From positions 1 through 37,497 of the forward strand of contig CALSCQ010000763.1 in assembly GCA_943704525.1 (NCBI GenBank): a DNA stretch of 37,497 nt, written 5' to 3'. A program made the translations under genes and the position numbers. Below the pieces are notes generated by a model. The model was given only the letters and a program-made list of their open reading frames with translations, was not told the origin of the DNA and ran no database searches. Shown piece by piece: positions 1 through 11,654 of this stretch (the first letter of the stretch is position 1; each line of letters opens with the position of its first letter). This DNA comes from Pigoraptor vietnamica (Eukaryota > Opisthokonta > Filasterea).

Positions 1-98
1 TTTTTTTTTTTTTGATGCTCTGCTTGTTGGCCCCCTGTTGTCTGTGCATGCACGTTTGTACATGAAGTGATTCCCTGTGTCCGTGCCTTCTGTGTGTG

Positions 99-100
<2 letters not shown>

Positions 101-190
<90 letters not shown>
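101..190. repeat. (TG)n microsatellite, about 45 units
   Basis: An uninterrupted TG dinucleotide run of about 90 bp. Similar runs lie in introns and at the right end of the window. Confidence 0.97.
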
Positions 191-192
<2 letters not shown>

Positions 193-406
193 ACGGGTCG
201 GTCGTCTCTGTCTGTGCGTGAGTGAAAATGTGTAACTCGTATTCAATCATGCTGTGCTTGTGTTCAGCCTGCTCGTCTCTTCGTGTGCGTCGGTGTTCTG
301 GCCTGTGTCACTGTTCGTTATGTTGCCATGTATGTGTGGGTCTGCGTGGTGAAGGGTGCCGGAGTTTATCGCTTTCGCAGTGCGCTCACTGGCTCGGCTA
401 GTGTGG

Positions 407-518
407 ACAATAGCATGTCAGCAATAGCATGTCAGCAATAGCATGTCAGCAATAGCATGTCAGCAATAGCACGTCAGCAATAGCATGTCAGCAATAGCAT
501 GTCAGCAATAGCATGTGT
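407..518. repeat. 14-bp tandem repeat, 8 copies
   Basis: Eight head-to-tail copies of a 14-bp unit (gcaatagcatgtca). The copy at 463-476 has one T-to-C change, and the first and last copies are slightly diverged at the edges. There are no spacers, so this is a simple minisatellite and not a CRISPR array. Confidence 0.95.
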
Positions 519-969
519 GCACGCACCGGCGTACACTGAGTGCGGCTTTTTGAGTACTGTCACGTTCAATGCGTGCGTTTTGTGTGTATGTCGGCGTGCG
601 CATGTAGAGTACGCTCGTATCTGCCTCTGTGCTGTATGCATGTCCCGCGTACTTCTGTGTGCTTGTTTGCGCAAAAAGACAGCTTTCATGCCCGTCCCTC
701 GGCTGTTGCGCTTACACCAGTTCTGCATCCCAATTCCTTGAACGGCAGCAGGATCCAGGCGCCGACGGGACCCATCTCCCTCCGATGACGAGCTGCCGAT
801 GAAGCAGCCGAAGGGTAAGCGACCGAGGGTCCCTGCATGGGGGAGTGTAAATAGGGAAGAGGGATTGTGTTGACGTGTTTTCGGCATGCTCTAAGAGCAC
901 CTCAGCCGCCGCTTCTGTCACGTTGCCTGGCTGCACGTTACGACAGCCTGACGTGGTTGCACTATATCT

Positions 970-2760
970 TTGTCGCCGGTGTGTCTGTTACCTGCTCCAG
1001 GTATAGGGTGCCGGCTGCAAGACGGCGTTACTGCTGCACGGTCCCGCCTTGCCGCGACCAACTTTGCGGTGGATGACCTCTCCGACCCACTGGCAGAGAA
1101 AGTCACGCGGGTCCCGTCCCCATCGGCGTTTTGGTTCATCGCCGGTGACCACTTTGACTTTATGGGCCGCGAACAGCTCAAGCCACTCCTCGACCTCATG
1201 CGCACGCTTGCGTCGGACTCCGGCAAAGATTCCTTGCATGTGCCAGGGCGTGACGTCATGTCCCAACTAATTTGCTGAACGTTTACGGCACGCGAGGGTT
1301 CGGCAAGAGTTTCATGCTCACCGCGGCCGTCGCTGTTCTTCTCAAGGAGGGCCATCGCGTCGTTTTCGTAGCCAACGCGCACAGCCTCTTTGAGAGTGCG
1401 TGCGAGTGCTTTCGAGCCAGTTTGGCGATGGCGTTTCCCGACCTCATCGACGACTCACATTGCGATGTGCTGCAGCGTGGAAGACCATGCCGACCTCATT
1501 CGTAACGAGGACTTGAAGTTTCTTCTCGTCATCGACCAGCTGGATGCCTTGGAGGAGTTAATTGGCCTCGAGAGCTGGGTGGAGCGCATGCTGAGGGATC
1601 TTTCGTCGATTCAGAGCTTAGCATGTGCGTACGTTCGCGGGTACTCTGCGAACAATGTCAATGCGACGATGTTTGCGAAAGACCAGCGCAACGAGCGCGA
1701 CTTTTACTGTTTTGGCGGTCTGTCGGACGTCGAATTCGGTGCGTGGTGGGGGCGCAACTTTTCGAGTGACGGGAGCGAGGGTGACAACCTTGCTGGCAGG
1801 TTGCGAACATTCGCGCGAGAGGATTTGGGTGGCATTCCGCGCCTCCTCGATGGGCTTCTGCATCGGCTGGACTCCCCTCTGCGCGCTACGCAGGCGACCC
1901 TCGACGCGTGCTTGTCATATGCGCAGGGCATTTCCATCTCGACCGTCGCCCAACTGGTGAAATTTGGGTTCTGGGGAATCGGCAGTGTGTGCATTGTCAA
2001 GGGCGCGCTGGCGATGGACATACTCGCGGGCGCGCGCCTTGGGATGCCAGTTCGATCTCACGGCTTACGACCACCGATACTTCTTTGCCGGCCCGCCAGC
2101 GTCACCGACACCGGTATTGACGGCCATCTCCAGGATCGCGTTGGCCGCTCTCGTGGAGGTCGTTCGAGACGTCGGCATGCACGACGATTTTCTCGGCCCC
2201 AAGATTCTCTCGGCGTGTCAGTGCGCGCGGAACCCTGTCGTGAGGGAGTTTCTCGTCGAGCATGCCGTGATTAGCGCCATTCGCTCGAGGGGCCTGACCC
2301 TTCCGGACGGTACCAAGTTTTCGAGACAGCTGGACGTTTTGCAGTTCCGCGACTACGAAAGCGCCCCCATTGTCGGGCTCTCTCGCTTTATCTACGTGAA
2401 TTCAGCCTTCGGCGAGAAGGACGTGGACGCGGTTCTCCGTAAGGTTACGAGGAGAAGGGTAAGGTCACTATTGTGGCGCTGCAGATAACGACTGGCGCGA
2501 TTTCTCAGCATGTGCACTCGCTCCGATTCTTCACGCACGGCCACGATGCCAGATGGGTGGAGGGTGCGGAGCCGGGTACCGCCGTGCGGCGTGTCTTTGT
2601 GTGGGTTGTGTTGTCGGATGAGGCGCAATCGTTTCGCGATAAGCAGACAGAATACAGCTCTGCCAACCCCCGTCGCGGCCGTTCGGCTCAGAGAGAATCC
2701 CCATTCGAGCAGCTCGCCATTGCAATCCGCGACGTGTGCCCGGGACTGGACATGTTTTAG
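970..2760 (+). pseudogene. Crinkler/RHS-like P-loop NTPase gene, decayed
   Basis: The central part encodes a P-loop NTPase typical of the Crinkler (CRN) and retrotransposon-hot-spot (RHS) superfamily. It has a Walker A motif of the form VYGTRGFGKS near 1276-1310. A Walker B-like strand, FLLVIDQLDALE, follows near 1520-1555. Downstream come an FGGL...WW block and a GGIPRLLDGLL block, both usual in this family. A further segment near 2450-2760 resembles the C-terminal nuclease-like region of such proteins (VALQITTG...H). In this family these are large multidomain proteins, some secreted or nuclear-acting effectors, and many genomes carry decayed copies. The similarity runs over more than one reading frame with perhaps three breaks, some of which could be unrecognised introns. 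I treat it as a fossil. Family assignment is fairly sure; functional status is inferred. Confidence 0.65.
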
Positions 2761-3745
2761 CTGCAGTGTGCGCCGTTTTGCGTCAGTTTTCCGCGTTTTT
2801 CAGTCGCTGGCATGGGATTGCCGTGCGTGGGATTGTCGGGGTGTACTAAGTCTTGACTTGTTTGTGTCAATGGCCAGCGTAAAAAAACGGAACAACAGTT
2901 TACTTTCTTCCGATGCGTCTCGATTGCAAAAAGTGGTGCGGTAGACAGAGACGCATGGCTGGATGGCGCGTCCGGCGAGCGGCTATCCAAAAAAAAAAAC
3001 TCCTGCCGTTCAGTAAGGCTTCGTCGACCTGTCCACTCCCGTAACCGAAGCCGGACGGATATCTCAATCTGACCGCCTCGAGTACTCATGCCATTGTGTA
3101 TCCACCGGCTTCACGGAGTGGGGGGTCGGCGAAGGCATTTTCCTGACCAGTGATTTTCGCGCGTTCCAGTGCCAGACTTCGGCCGCCCGCCGCCCGTCCC
3201 ATGTGGAGAGTGCAGCCGGTCGCCAGTCGGCCGCAGTTGCTGACCGAATGCCGGCACTCAGCAACCATGCAAGACAGTCGCCGTCGCCGGGCCGCCGGTT
3301 GCTGTGAGCTGCTCCGCCGGCAAGACGGGCAGCCGGCGGCGACAGTGCCGTTCACCGAGACTGTGCCGTCAGTGTCGCGGTGGCCCGTTTGTCTTCACGC
3401 CGTATACTGTAGAGCACAGTAACAGCATTTCATTGTAGCCAACAGTGATGCCGCCCACTGCGGCCGGCCAGCACCGGCGCGGCCGCCGAGTCGCCGGCGT
3501 TCGACGGTCGGCAGTCCGAGTCCGGCGATTGCAGTGGCCGGCAGCCGAGCCGGCTGAGGACACCGGCGCCGGCGGCGCCGTTTTTGGCTTTGTAACAGTC
3601 CATCTTTTTGAAATATTGGCGCGTAACAGATTTCCGCTCCATGCGGCTGTGCAGTGGTTTTGGCGGTCGTGCAGCCTTTTTCAGCCGACGTGACGTCTGG
3701 GAAGGTGCAAGAGAGTGCGACAAGTGAAGCGGGTGCCTCGTGAGA
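2761..3745. other. Intergenic, GC-rich, no gene seen
   Basis: About 1 kb without a supported gene. A short poly-A run lies at 2990-3000. From about 3170 to 3580 the sequence is dominated by GCCGG/CCGGC words. An 8-bp perfect inverted repeat (gttgctga / tcagcaac) sits at 3236-3243 and 3258-3265. The last few hundred bases must hold the promoter and 5' leader of the alanyl-tRNA editing gene, but I see no clear element. Confidence 0.5.
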
Positions 3746-3913
3746 ATGGTGTTTGCGTGCCAGCGAGACGCGTACCGGCGTGACTACGACGCCACCGTCG
3801 TGTCGTGTGTTGCGGCGGCGGGCGCGAGCGGCGAGTACGACATTGTGCTGAACGACACGGGTGAGTGCGGTGCCGTCGTATCTGTGCGTGCATGTGGGAA
3901 TAGAGAGGGAATG

Positions 3914-4005
<92 letters not shown>

Positions 4006-6861
4006 ATAAGTGTGTGTGCCGCGGTGTGCATACGTGTACATCGCGGCGGACGAGAGGGTGAGACATGTCATGACCATGATTGCGGCGCGCACGCGTGCTT
4101 TGTTGCAATGGCTGTGGCACTGCTGTGGCTCACTCGGACTGCGTGCCACGCGCAGTGCTCTTTCCGGAGGGCGGTGGCCAGCCATTCGATCTAGGCACTG
4201 TGAGTCACTCGTGTCGCTATAAGTGCCCGCTTACTACCGCACTCACGTGCCACATGCACGCCTTCGTTGTGTCGCTATAAGTGCCCGCTTACTACCGCAC
4301 TCACGTGCCACATGCACGCCTTCGTTGTGTCGCTATAAGTGCCCGCTTACTACCGCACTCACGTGCCACAGACGCGTTTTGTGACCCACACTGTGCGCGT
4401 GTCGTATAAGTGCCCGCTTACTACCGCACTCACCTGCCACATGCACGCCCTTCAACGCACTCTCATGCACTCGTTGCGTTTCGACTGTGTTTGGGGTCGG
4501 TGAAGTCAAAAGGCTCTATTGGTCAGACACACCATTCACGAGAATTCGTCGTCACTTCAGATCGGAGGCGTCCCAGTGGTGCGAGTGACGCGCGCGGGCG
4601 ACAAGGCAGTCCATCGGACGCGTGCGCCGCTCGAGGTCGGCCAGCGCGTGCGCGTGGAGGTCGATTGGGACCGCCGGTGGCAGCACATGCAGCAGCATTC
4701 GGGTGGGTTAGGGTGGAGAGAGGGTGGGGGAGGGGTTGAACTGTCAGAGTCCCTTCGTTGTGGATTGAGTTTGCGCGTGTCTGTGCGTATGGATCTCAAG
4801 TGTGTGCGCGTGTCTGTGCTGTTCGGATGTGAGGTGTGTCGGATTGCGCGCGTGAGTGGCTGAGTGGAATGCCTTCGCTGTTACAGCGCAACACCTCATC
4901 AGTGCCATCGCCGAGTTCAAATACGGCATCAAGACAACATGCTGGTGCGCCGTTGTGTGGCCCGTTGCCTCTCCCTCCGGCTGCACGTACACGCCTGTAC
5001 ATGTGCATACGCGCGTGCATGCACACATACACACCCATATGTACGAACGCACACGCACGCGCACATACGCACACATACGCACGGACGCCCACACACATTA
5101 CACTACACACGCAAACAAACAAACACACATTACACACGCACTCTCACTCACCGACTCACTCACATCTCGCAATGGAACAGGCACCTTGGGCCCACCATTT
5201 CGGACGTCGAGTTTGAGGGCAAGGACCTTCCCGCGGGGCTCGTCGCCGAGATCGAGGGCGTCTGCAACGGCCACATCCGCAATCACGTGCCCGTGCGCAC
5301 CGTCGAAGTGCCCAAGGAAGAGCTCGGCGAGGTGCGCTCCCGCGGCATTCCCACTGACGTCACTGGGCCCATTCGCGTCGTCATCATCGAGGGCATTGAC
5401 GAGAACAACTGCTGCGGGACGCACGTGACGAACCTGTCGGAGCTTCAGGTGGGTCCGCTGAAGGGCTAGACGAGGGCTCGTTCTGATTGTGGCGGGGCTC
5501 TGCGTGCGGCGCGTGTGTGCGTTTCACTGTGTGCAAACGGGTGAGCATGCGTGACATTTTGCTTGTTGCGCGTGTATGTGAAAGTGCGCGCGCGAGAGTA
5601 CTGACGGCTGCTGCTGCGTCCAGGCGATCAAATTCCTGAAGAGCGAGCCCACGCGCGGCTGCACACGCGTGCACTTTGTCGCCGGCGGCCGCGTCCTCTC
5701 GTGCTTTGCGTCGATGCTTGCGCAAGAAGCGGAGCTCACGCGCATCCTCAGCTGCGGTGCGTCGGCATTTGCTTGGTTCCCAGTCGTACTACTGGCATTG
5801 ATTCTGATGTCCAGTCCTTCGGCATTTGCTTGGTTCCTAGTCGTACTACTGGCGTTGAATCTGATGTCTGTGGTTGTGGGAGTGGCTGTCTGTCCTTCGC
5901 TGCACGGCTGTTCTGACCGTTCGCCGCTGCCGGCAGGGCCTGACGAGCACGCCACGCGTGCGTCGTCCTTGCTCAAGTCGACGCGCACTTTTCAGAAGGA
6001 GTCGAAGACTTTTCTCAAGGAGCTCGCCGAGTTGCAGGTGCGTTGCTTGGACGGCGCGTGATGGGCAGTGTTAAAGGTTCTCCACGTGCATGTGCCAAGG
6101 ATGCGTTTCTACCGTGGCGGCGTGCGCACTGACGGCGTCCTCCACATTGCGCCAGGGCAAAAGCCTTCCGACGGAGAATGGCTTTGGGAATGTGCATCGG
6201 TGCGAGGGGGACCTCGAGTACGCGCAGACGCTTGCTTCGGCCGCGCCCCATTGCAAGGTCCGCGCGGCGTGCCTTTTCGTCGCCTCGTGCTGCGAATGTG
6301 TTGCGCTGTCGTGCGTTTTCGTTGTTGTTGAATGCCGTCGTATTGTGGGGAGTGTATGGACGTGCCTGGAACAGTCACTGAGGTATGTGCGCAGGTGCTC
6401 TTTGTGACAGTCGGTGGCGTCGATGGCCTGCTGAAGGGCGAGGGTCAGTTCATGCTCTGCGGCCCGGAGGACTTTGTCAAGGTGGGCCCGTGTGGACGAT
6501 ACGCTGTTACGCCGCCTACACTCGTGTGACATCACCCACGCCCATTGCGACAAGTCCCTCTGATTGCCCTTGTTGCAGGCGCACGGTGCGAAGGTCGCTG
6601 CTGCGATGGGCGGGAAGGGCGGCGGGAAGGGCGGGAAGTTCCAGGGAAAGGTGCGCCTATGCGATGCATGCCGTGTCTGCTTGCGTGTGTGTGATTGTGT
6701 GCGTGCGTGCGGGTGTTCGTTTCTGTCGCCCTTTCTGCAGCTATCGCGCTGTGAATCGCACCGCGCGCTCACACGGTATCCGTTGCCAGGTGACGGACTT
6801 GTCTGGTCGCGAGAAGGCCGTCGCAGCCCTCCGAGAAGCGGTGGCCTCGCTCGCCCTGTGA
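3746..6861 (+). CDS. AARSD1: Alanyl-tRNA editing protein Aarsd1 (AlaX-type trans-editing)
   Basis: Free-standing relative of the alanyl-tRNA synthetase editing domain. The family hydrolyses Ser (and Gly) wrongly attached to tRNA-Ala in the cytosol. Eleven coding exons: 3746-3860, 4156-4199, 4561-4702, 4887-4944, 5181-5448, 5624-5756, 5937-6037, 6156-6257, 6395-6481, 6579-6650 and 6790-6861. All frames close to give 397 aa, close to the animal length of about 412. Visible motifs are FPEGGGQP near residue 41, the zinc-binding HxxxH at H95/H99 followed by SAQHL, and CxxxH at C197/H201. The glycine/lysine-rich GKGGGKGGKFQGK near the C terminus corresponds to the DHHA1-like tail. There is no aminoacylation domain, as expected. 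The ATG at 3746 follows a short leader. Introns 1, 2, 4 and 6 carry repeats. Alternative boundaries are possible at exon 8, whose donor is GTCCGC. Confidence 0.93.
3915..4004. repeat. (TG)n microsatellite in AARSD1 intron 1
   Basis: A TG run of about 90 bp, starting about 55 bp after the intron 1 donor. It is pyrimidine-purine alternating, and in the sense strand it is U/G-rich in the transcript. It creates long His/Thr and Cys/Val shadow frames that are not genes. Confidence 0.97.
4211..4443. repeat. 58-bp tandem repeat in AARSD1 intron 2, about 4 copies
   Basis: Copies begin at 4211, 4269 and 4327 with exact 58-bp spacing and near identity. A fourth, diverged copy begins near 4399 after a short replacement. 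The unit starts gtgtcgctataagtgcccg and continues through an actcacgtgccac block. It fills most of the 361-bp intron and carries no coding sequence. Confidence 0.95.
5763..5875. repeat. 57-bp direct duplication in AARSD1 intron 6
   Basis: Two imperfect copies begin cggcatttgcttggttcc, at 5763 and 5820. They differ at several bases, so the duplication is not very recent. Confidence 0.9.
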
Positions 6862-7197
6862 GCCAATGAACGGTGTCACGTGACGCGGGAGTGCCTCGGT
6901 TGTGTTGCAGCATGCTCACTAAGACTGCGTAAGGAGCGGCTGCTGCCTTCGCCCGTGTGCACTGCCTGGCGCACTTGAATCACGTCACGCTCGCGCACGC
7001 GCGCGCACTTTATGTGCCGATAGCCCCGCCACCGGCCGCCGCAAACATCACGCACGCACGCACGCATGCAGCTCACAAACATCTTGGACAAACCAGCGCC
7101 CCACAGCCACAACAAAGCATGAACTCACGCTGAACTCACGCCACGCGCGCACACACGAAGCACTCTACGTTCACCACTCCTGTACAACGCTGTGCCT
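6862..7197. other. Convergent intergenic region
   Basis: A gap of 336 bp between the ends of two convergent genes. It should hold both 3' ends. I see no gene or clear signal in it. Confidence 0.6.
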
Positions 7198-8328
7198 TCA
7201 CTCGACGAAGGCGGGTGACTCCTGCCTGTCCGGCGTCGGCGTGTGCACGTCCTTGTTGCGCGCCTCGTGCGCCGCAAACAGCTGCACGAGCTGTCCGTGG
7301 TCGTCAAAGCGCTGGATGACGCGCGTGCGGCGGTCGTCGTGTGCGCCGGTCAGCGTGATCGTCTCAAGGGACACCAGACGCCCGGTCTCCCTGGGTGAGG
7401 TTAGGGTTTAAAGTGAGGGGTTGCGGTGGGCGCAAAGTGAGTGCGTGTGAGCCCTCTTGCATGCGACAGGACACACGGCAGCACAACGTCAGTCGCGCGC
7501 ACATGGGGAGTAAGTGTGGGCATTCGGTACGTGCAACACGGGCGTCAAGTCCAAAAAGACGCCCATCTGCACTCTTTCAATCTCATCGCTCCGAAGCAGA
7601 CCCCTCATCGCGCGGCCACATGCACTTGCCGCACACGCATACTGCCGCAAAGACGCACCTGTCGCACACGTAAACAGTCGCCACGGAATGGTCCTGCTCA
7701 ACAATCCGCATGAGGCACCTCTCCAGATTGGGCGAGTCCGTCGTCATCTCAGCGACGCCGTGTCCCACCGGCCGCACGCGAAAGTGGGACGTCGTCGTCA
7801 CTACGAAAATATTGCTGTGAGGAGAGCGTCCCATTTACACACAGCGCTCCCTACGACATGCGTGCACTCGTACACATACACACAAGTGACACACACACAC
7901 ACACACACAAAAAAAAAAAAAAGGGCATGCCCAGTGACACACTCACCGCCATTGTGATCCGTCACCGTCCTGCGCTCGGCCCACTCCCGCGTGGCCTCGT
8001 CGAACGCGAACTTGACGGTGCACACGGTCGTCTGCTGTTCCTGGTGGTCGACAATGGCCAGGCGGTCCCCGTGCCACTTCCCGACCCACCTGCGCAACGA
8101 ACCCAGCGCTCAGTGCGAGACAAGAGAGAGAGCGAGAGAGACAATATATACAAACCGCGCGCGTGCTGTGCAGCGCCCTTCACGAGCGTGCGGTGCAATG
8201 TCCGTTCAAATTCGTGCGCAAGCACATATAATTGGAGGTGACTAGACTTCCACGCAATCAACAGCGCACCTCGGCAGAATGCGAAACTCGAAGCCATTAA
8301 CGGTGGTTGTTGCCGCCGCGCACGCCAT
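7198..8328 (-). CDS. Lipocalin-like protein (possibly DUF3598/CpcT-like), 178 aa
   Basis: Four exons on the minus strand: 8270-8328, 7947-8089, 7659-7800 and 7198-7390. They give 178 aa with every phase closing. The pattern suggests a small beta-barrel: an early WVGKWHGD turn, alternating hydrophobic strands, then ETGRLVSLET, a TRVIQRFDDHGQLV block and an acidic/charged tail. A GxW near the N terminus and a late R-x-I-Q-x-F strand recall lipocalin-like families such as DUF3598, but this is pattern recognition and no family is certain. Exon 3 uses a TAG acceptor at 7801-7803, because the CAG a few bases upstream would lead to a stop. There is no signal peptide or membrane segment. The function is unknown. 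Confidence 0.72.
7888..7922. repeat. (CA)n plus poly-A in an intron of the lipocalin-like gene
   Basis: A CA run followed by about 14 A. On the minus coding strand this is poly-T then TG, within the second intron. Confidence 0.9.
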
Positions 8329-8668
8329 TGTATCACCGCGGGAAGGCGTCCCACTGTGCCTATTAAGTGTCACGCTGTGCACAACACAGCCCAGATGACG
8401 CGGTCGGCCGCGCTGTCCCTTTTTTTTGCTTCGAACGCGAAGCCACCACGCGACGCTCTCAGACAATTGTGTCGAATTGCGTTGTGGGCGCTTTGACAGC
8501 GGCGCATCCGAGGAGCAGAAGGGAATGAATATGTGCCAAGGCAACACATGATGCGGGTGCATGCAGTGTCTCGAAAGTTCTCCAGATGACCAGAAATCTG
8601 TCTGGACGGAGTTGTCTGGATTCTTGCTCGGGTGACATGACATAGTTCGTCGTTTCACAGCTCCAGTT
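8329..8668. other. Intergenic between two minus-strand genes
   Basis: A gap of 340 bp holding the promoter of the lipocalin-like gene and the 3' end of the NOL11-like gene. No further gene is seen. Confidence 0.6.
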
Positions 8669-11654
8669 TTATATGGCAAGCACTTCCACGCCATACACGC
8701 CAATGTCCGCCGGTGCCTCCTGCCGGCGGTTGGCGCTCGCACCCCGCGCGAGCAGGTGGCTGAGCTGTCCCTTGAGCGGCTGCATGCTCTCGCACAGCGC
8801 CCGCTGGCCGCCCACGAGCTCAGCCAGTGCAGAAATGGACGGATGCGCATCACCCACGAGAACAAAGTCGACAAAGCGGGCGTCGAGGACCACCGCGCAC
8901 CAGTCGAGCACCTGAGCGTCGCAGATGCCCAACGTCAATATGTGCAATCTCACTTCATCTCGTGAACAGGAAACACAAAGTACGCGCGACATCGCACCTC
9001 CGCAAACGTGGGCACGCGAATAAACAGGCGCCGTTTGAGCTTGTGCGTGCGCTCGTTGGCGTATCGCTCAGCCCATCGCAGCAGAAATTGGATCAGTGTC
9101 TGCGCAACAAGGGTGGAGTGAGCACGTGCGCAAAGGCCGTTCAAGATGCACAATTCGTCACGCACCAGAGTCTCGTCCATCGACAGCTCGCGGAGGGCGT
9201 CCTGCAAATACACGTCGTTCCGCGGCGCAGACACAATGGCGCACCTGCGATTCGAACAGTCAAGGCAAATAGTTGCGCACACGTGTCACAGATGCGAACG
9301 CGTGCAAGTGCAGAGGGTTGAGTACTACAAGTGCGTGAGTGGGATACAGGAAGGGGTCCATGGGCGGGTCCGAGTCCTTCACGGTCATCTTCGTCAGCGA
9401 CTTGTTGCGCTGCTTGCGATCGGCCTCTGCAACCGCGGGGCATAGGGCCGTGTGAGGGGGGGTTCAGACGAGATTTGACCGCCAATCAGCGAAGAATTCC
9501 AGTCTTTCCACACACCCATGCACCAGGAGACAAGAGGCCGAGAAAATTGTCGCGCATGCATCAGGCCAAGCTCACAGAGAGCCTCACATGCACACTCGAG
9601 CGTTCTCACCAATTTCCGCAATCTTAGCCGACAGCAAAGCCGGGTCGGCACGCACAAAATGCCGCACGCACTGCACGAGCGTCTCGTCGCTGATGTCGTG
9701 CACACGCGAGAGCGCCGTCCCAAACAGGCCGAGCTCCCCTCGCTCGAGGAGGCCGGGTATGAGTGTTGGCACATCACGCGCCGAGACGCACCCAGAACCA
9801 AGCAACTGCCGCAGCTCCGCACGCGCAAAGAACCGCCGCTCCGAAAGTATACGTTCGCACACGCCGACGACAAACGCATGCGACAGCCGCGCGCCCTCGT
9901 TCGGGGCCACGGCAGCGCCCTTCTTGTCCGCCGCCTTTGCACTCGACGCGCCCGCCTCCGTCGCGGCCTGCGCGCCCTTCAGCTGGCTCTCGTCCACGCG
10001 GCCGCCCGTCCGCCGCTCGCCCTCTTTCTCCTTCTCCTTCTCCTTCTCCTTCTCCTTCTCCTTCTCCTTCTCCTTCTCCTTCTCCTTCTCAGCCGCAGCC
10101 TCGGCCTCTTGTTGACGACGTGCCTTTCGCTTGAGAGGCTTAACAGGCGGCACGGGTGCAGGAACGGCGGCGGCCGCCGGTGCCTGCGCGGGCTCTTCGG
10201 GAAGTTCCGCGCGTGCGCTGGCCTTCCTGCTCGCCATGAACGAGCCAAACAGCGCCGCAAAGCTCGCGTGGTCGGGGGTCTCCGCCGGGTTCGCCAGTCG
10301 CGACAGCACCTCCTCCTCTTCCGCGAGTTCCGCAGCATTGCGCGCGCGCCAGTCGGCCAAGTCGGTCCCCGAGGGCGCACTTACGGGCGCGCCGGTGGCC
10401 GCCTGCGCAACGGGAGCGTCACGTGGCCACGGCGCTGTGGACGCCGCACCACCCGCAAGGTGCTGCGTCACACGCATGCGGCCCATTGCGTGCGCCAGCG
10501 ACATTTTCTCGCAGTGCAGCGGCAGCGAGACAACGGCATCGCCGATGGCCGCCACAAAAACGCCTGCATCGTGCGCGCACCGCTGGAGGACACGCGCGGG
10601 CAGCGACCCCGCGGGGACATCGTCGGGCGCCGCCGCCGCGATGGCCTGGAGGGTGCCGTACGCCGTGTCCACGACGGCGACGACCGGTCCCGCCTTCACC
10701 TGCAGCTGCGCCACTGCCTCGCGCGCAAAACCACCCACGGCAACAAACGCGCCGTCGAATGCAAGCAGCGCATCAGCCGCTTCCGCCGCCGCACCGCGTG
10801 CGCGCTCGTCGCCTTTCTTGGGCGTCGTGCCACGCGCGGCGCCGGCGGACACAGACGGCACGATCGCAGCGAGCGAGACTGTCAACCGCGGCGCAACTTT
10901 GTCTCCTTTCGCCCCCATCGCGTCGTACACACACAGCGCGCCTCCCTCGTGCAGTACACACGACGCACGCGAGGCCGCATCGTGGGCCCATGAAAGGGGA
11001 GTCTTCTGATCCGGCGCGGTGAGAAGCATCGTGCGGTAGTCTGCGCCGCCGAGTGTGTACGATTCCAGCATGACGCCTGACGGAGTGGACCACGCAGACA
11101 GAACGGCACCGTCGACGACGCTGACGCCCAGAAACGGACACGCGGTGCGTGAACTCGGAGGTCGCACCAGCGTGGGCGCAGAGTCGGCGGCTCCCACAGA
11201 CACGAAGGACGCGCCATCTGCGAGGAAAACGGCGACCGACTCGCCCTCGAGCGGGACGATGGCCACGATGGGCGACTTCTGCGCGCGCGACGCAGACGCG
11301 CGCTCGATCTCAGAGGCCGACGCCAACCACGACAGCAGCGTGGAACCGTCGCGTGCCGCAAAGTAAGTGCGGCCATCGCATGTCAAGACGGCCTTGTGGG
11401 AGATGGCAAAGTCGCTTCGCACGGACCAACTGGCGACGCACCGGCTGTCAGGCACTCGATGCACTTGCACGCCCACGCCCTGCGGCCGAGACGCCGTTGA
11501 GAACCGCACAAGCACAACGAAACGAATATGCACGCACCTGCAATGTGACGACCACATTCTCGGGATCAGAGTGGGGCGACACGCCGACGACGCGTCCCCC
11601 CGCACGAGTCAACACCGTCGGTTCGCCAAATGTTGCGGCGGACGGTGCGGCCAT
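8669..11654 (-). CDS. NOL11: NOL11-like nucleolar protein (small-subunit processome)
   Basis: NOL11 is a subunit of the t-UTP part of the SSU processome, needed for rDNA transcription and early 18S processing. Six exons: 11538-11654, 9610-11479, 9348-9426, 9166-9244, 8998-9099 and 8669-8911, giving 829 aa (animal NOL11 is about 719). The N-terminal ~400 residues form a WD40-like propeller of irregular repeats. A charged linker follows with a lysine/glutamate (EK)n tract at 10026-10091. The helical C-terminal domain has the family pattern LLGSGCVSARDVPTLIPGLL, a DISDETL block, WAERY, and an end of the form YGVEVLAI. I placed the exon 3 donor at CT|GTATCC because only that phase joins the next exon. 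The 66-bp intron at 9100-9165 is in frame and stop-free, so retention is possible. UTP8/NOL11-type assignment rests mainly on the C-terminal pattern. Confidence 0.75.
10026..10091 (-). repeat. Coding hexanucleotide repeat (GAGAAG)n in the NOL11-like gene
   Basis: About eleven copies of ttctcc on the plus strand. On the coding strand they read in frame as alternating Glu-Lys. The unit length keeps the frame whatever the copy number, so the tract is probably length-variable. Confidence 0.95.

Larger units (their letters stand above)
1..960. other. Intergenic left edge, no gene seen
   Basis: This stretch opens with a run of T, then a long TG microsatellite and a 14-bp tandem array (listed separately). 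Its open frames are short and low in complexity, and none shows a recognisable domain. A possible short coding piece with a GTAAGC donor lies near 722-815, but I cannot tie it to a gene. It may be the lost upstream part of the NTPase gene that follows. Confidence 0.6.

Noticed and set aside
407-518. Possible CRISPR array
   Set aside because: The 14-bp units are directly adjacent with no spacers, in a eukaryotic setting, with no cas genes.
3395-4185. Open frames rich in His-Thr or Cys-Val over the TG run
   Set aside because: They are translations of a dinucleotide repeat inside AARSD1 intron 1; they have no domain and no coding support.
4211-4443. 58-bp repeats as a mobile element
   Set aside because: Head-to-tail copies inside one intron, without terminal repeats or coding capacity; simple tandem duplication fits better.
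7400-7412. Telomere-like ttaggg words (also near 4706 and 18350)
   Set aside because: Only one or two units, inside introns; not a telomere.
9518-11022. Long plus-strand open frames of 200-490 aa
   Set aside because: They are arginine- and serine-rich antisense shadows of the NOL11-like exon 2, whose frame carries the family motifs.
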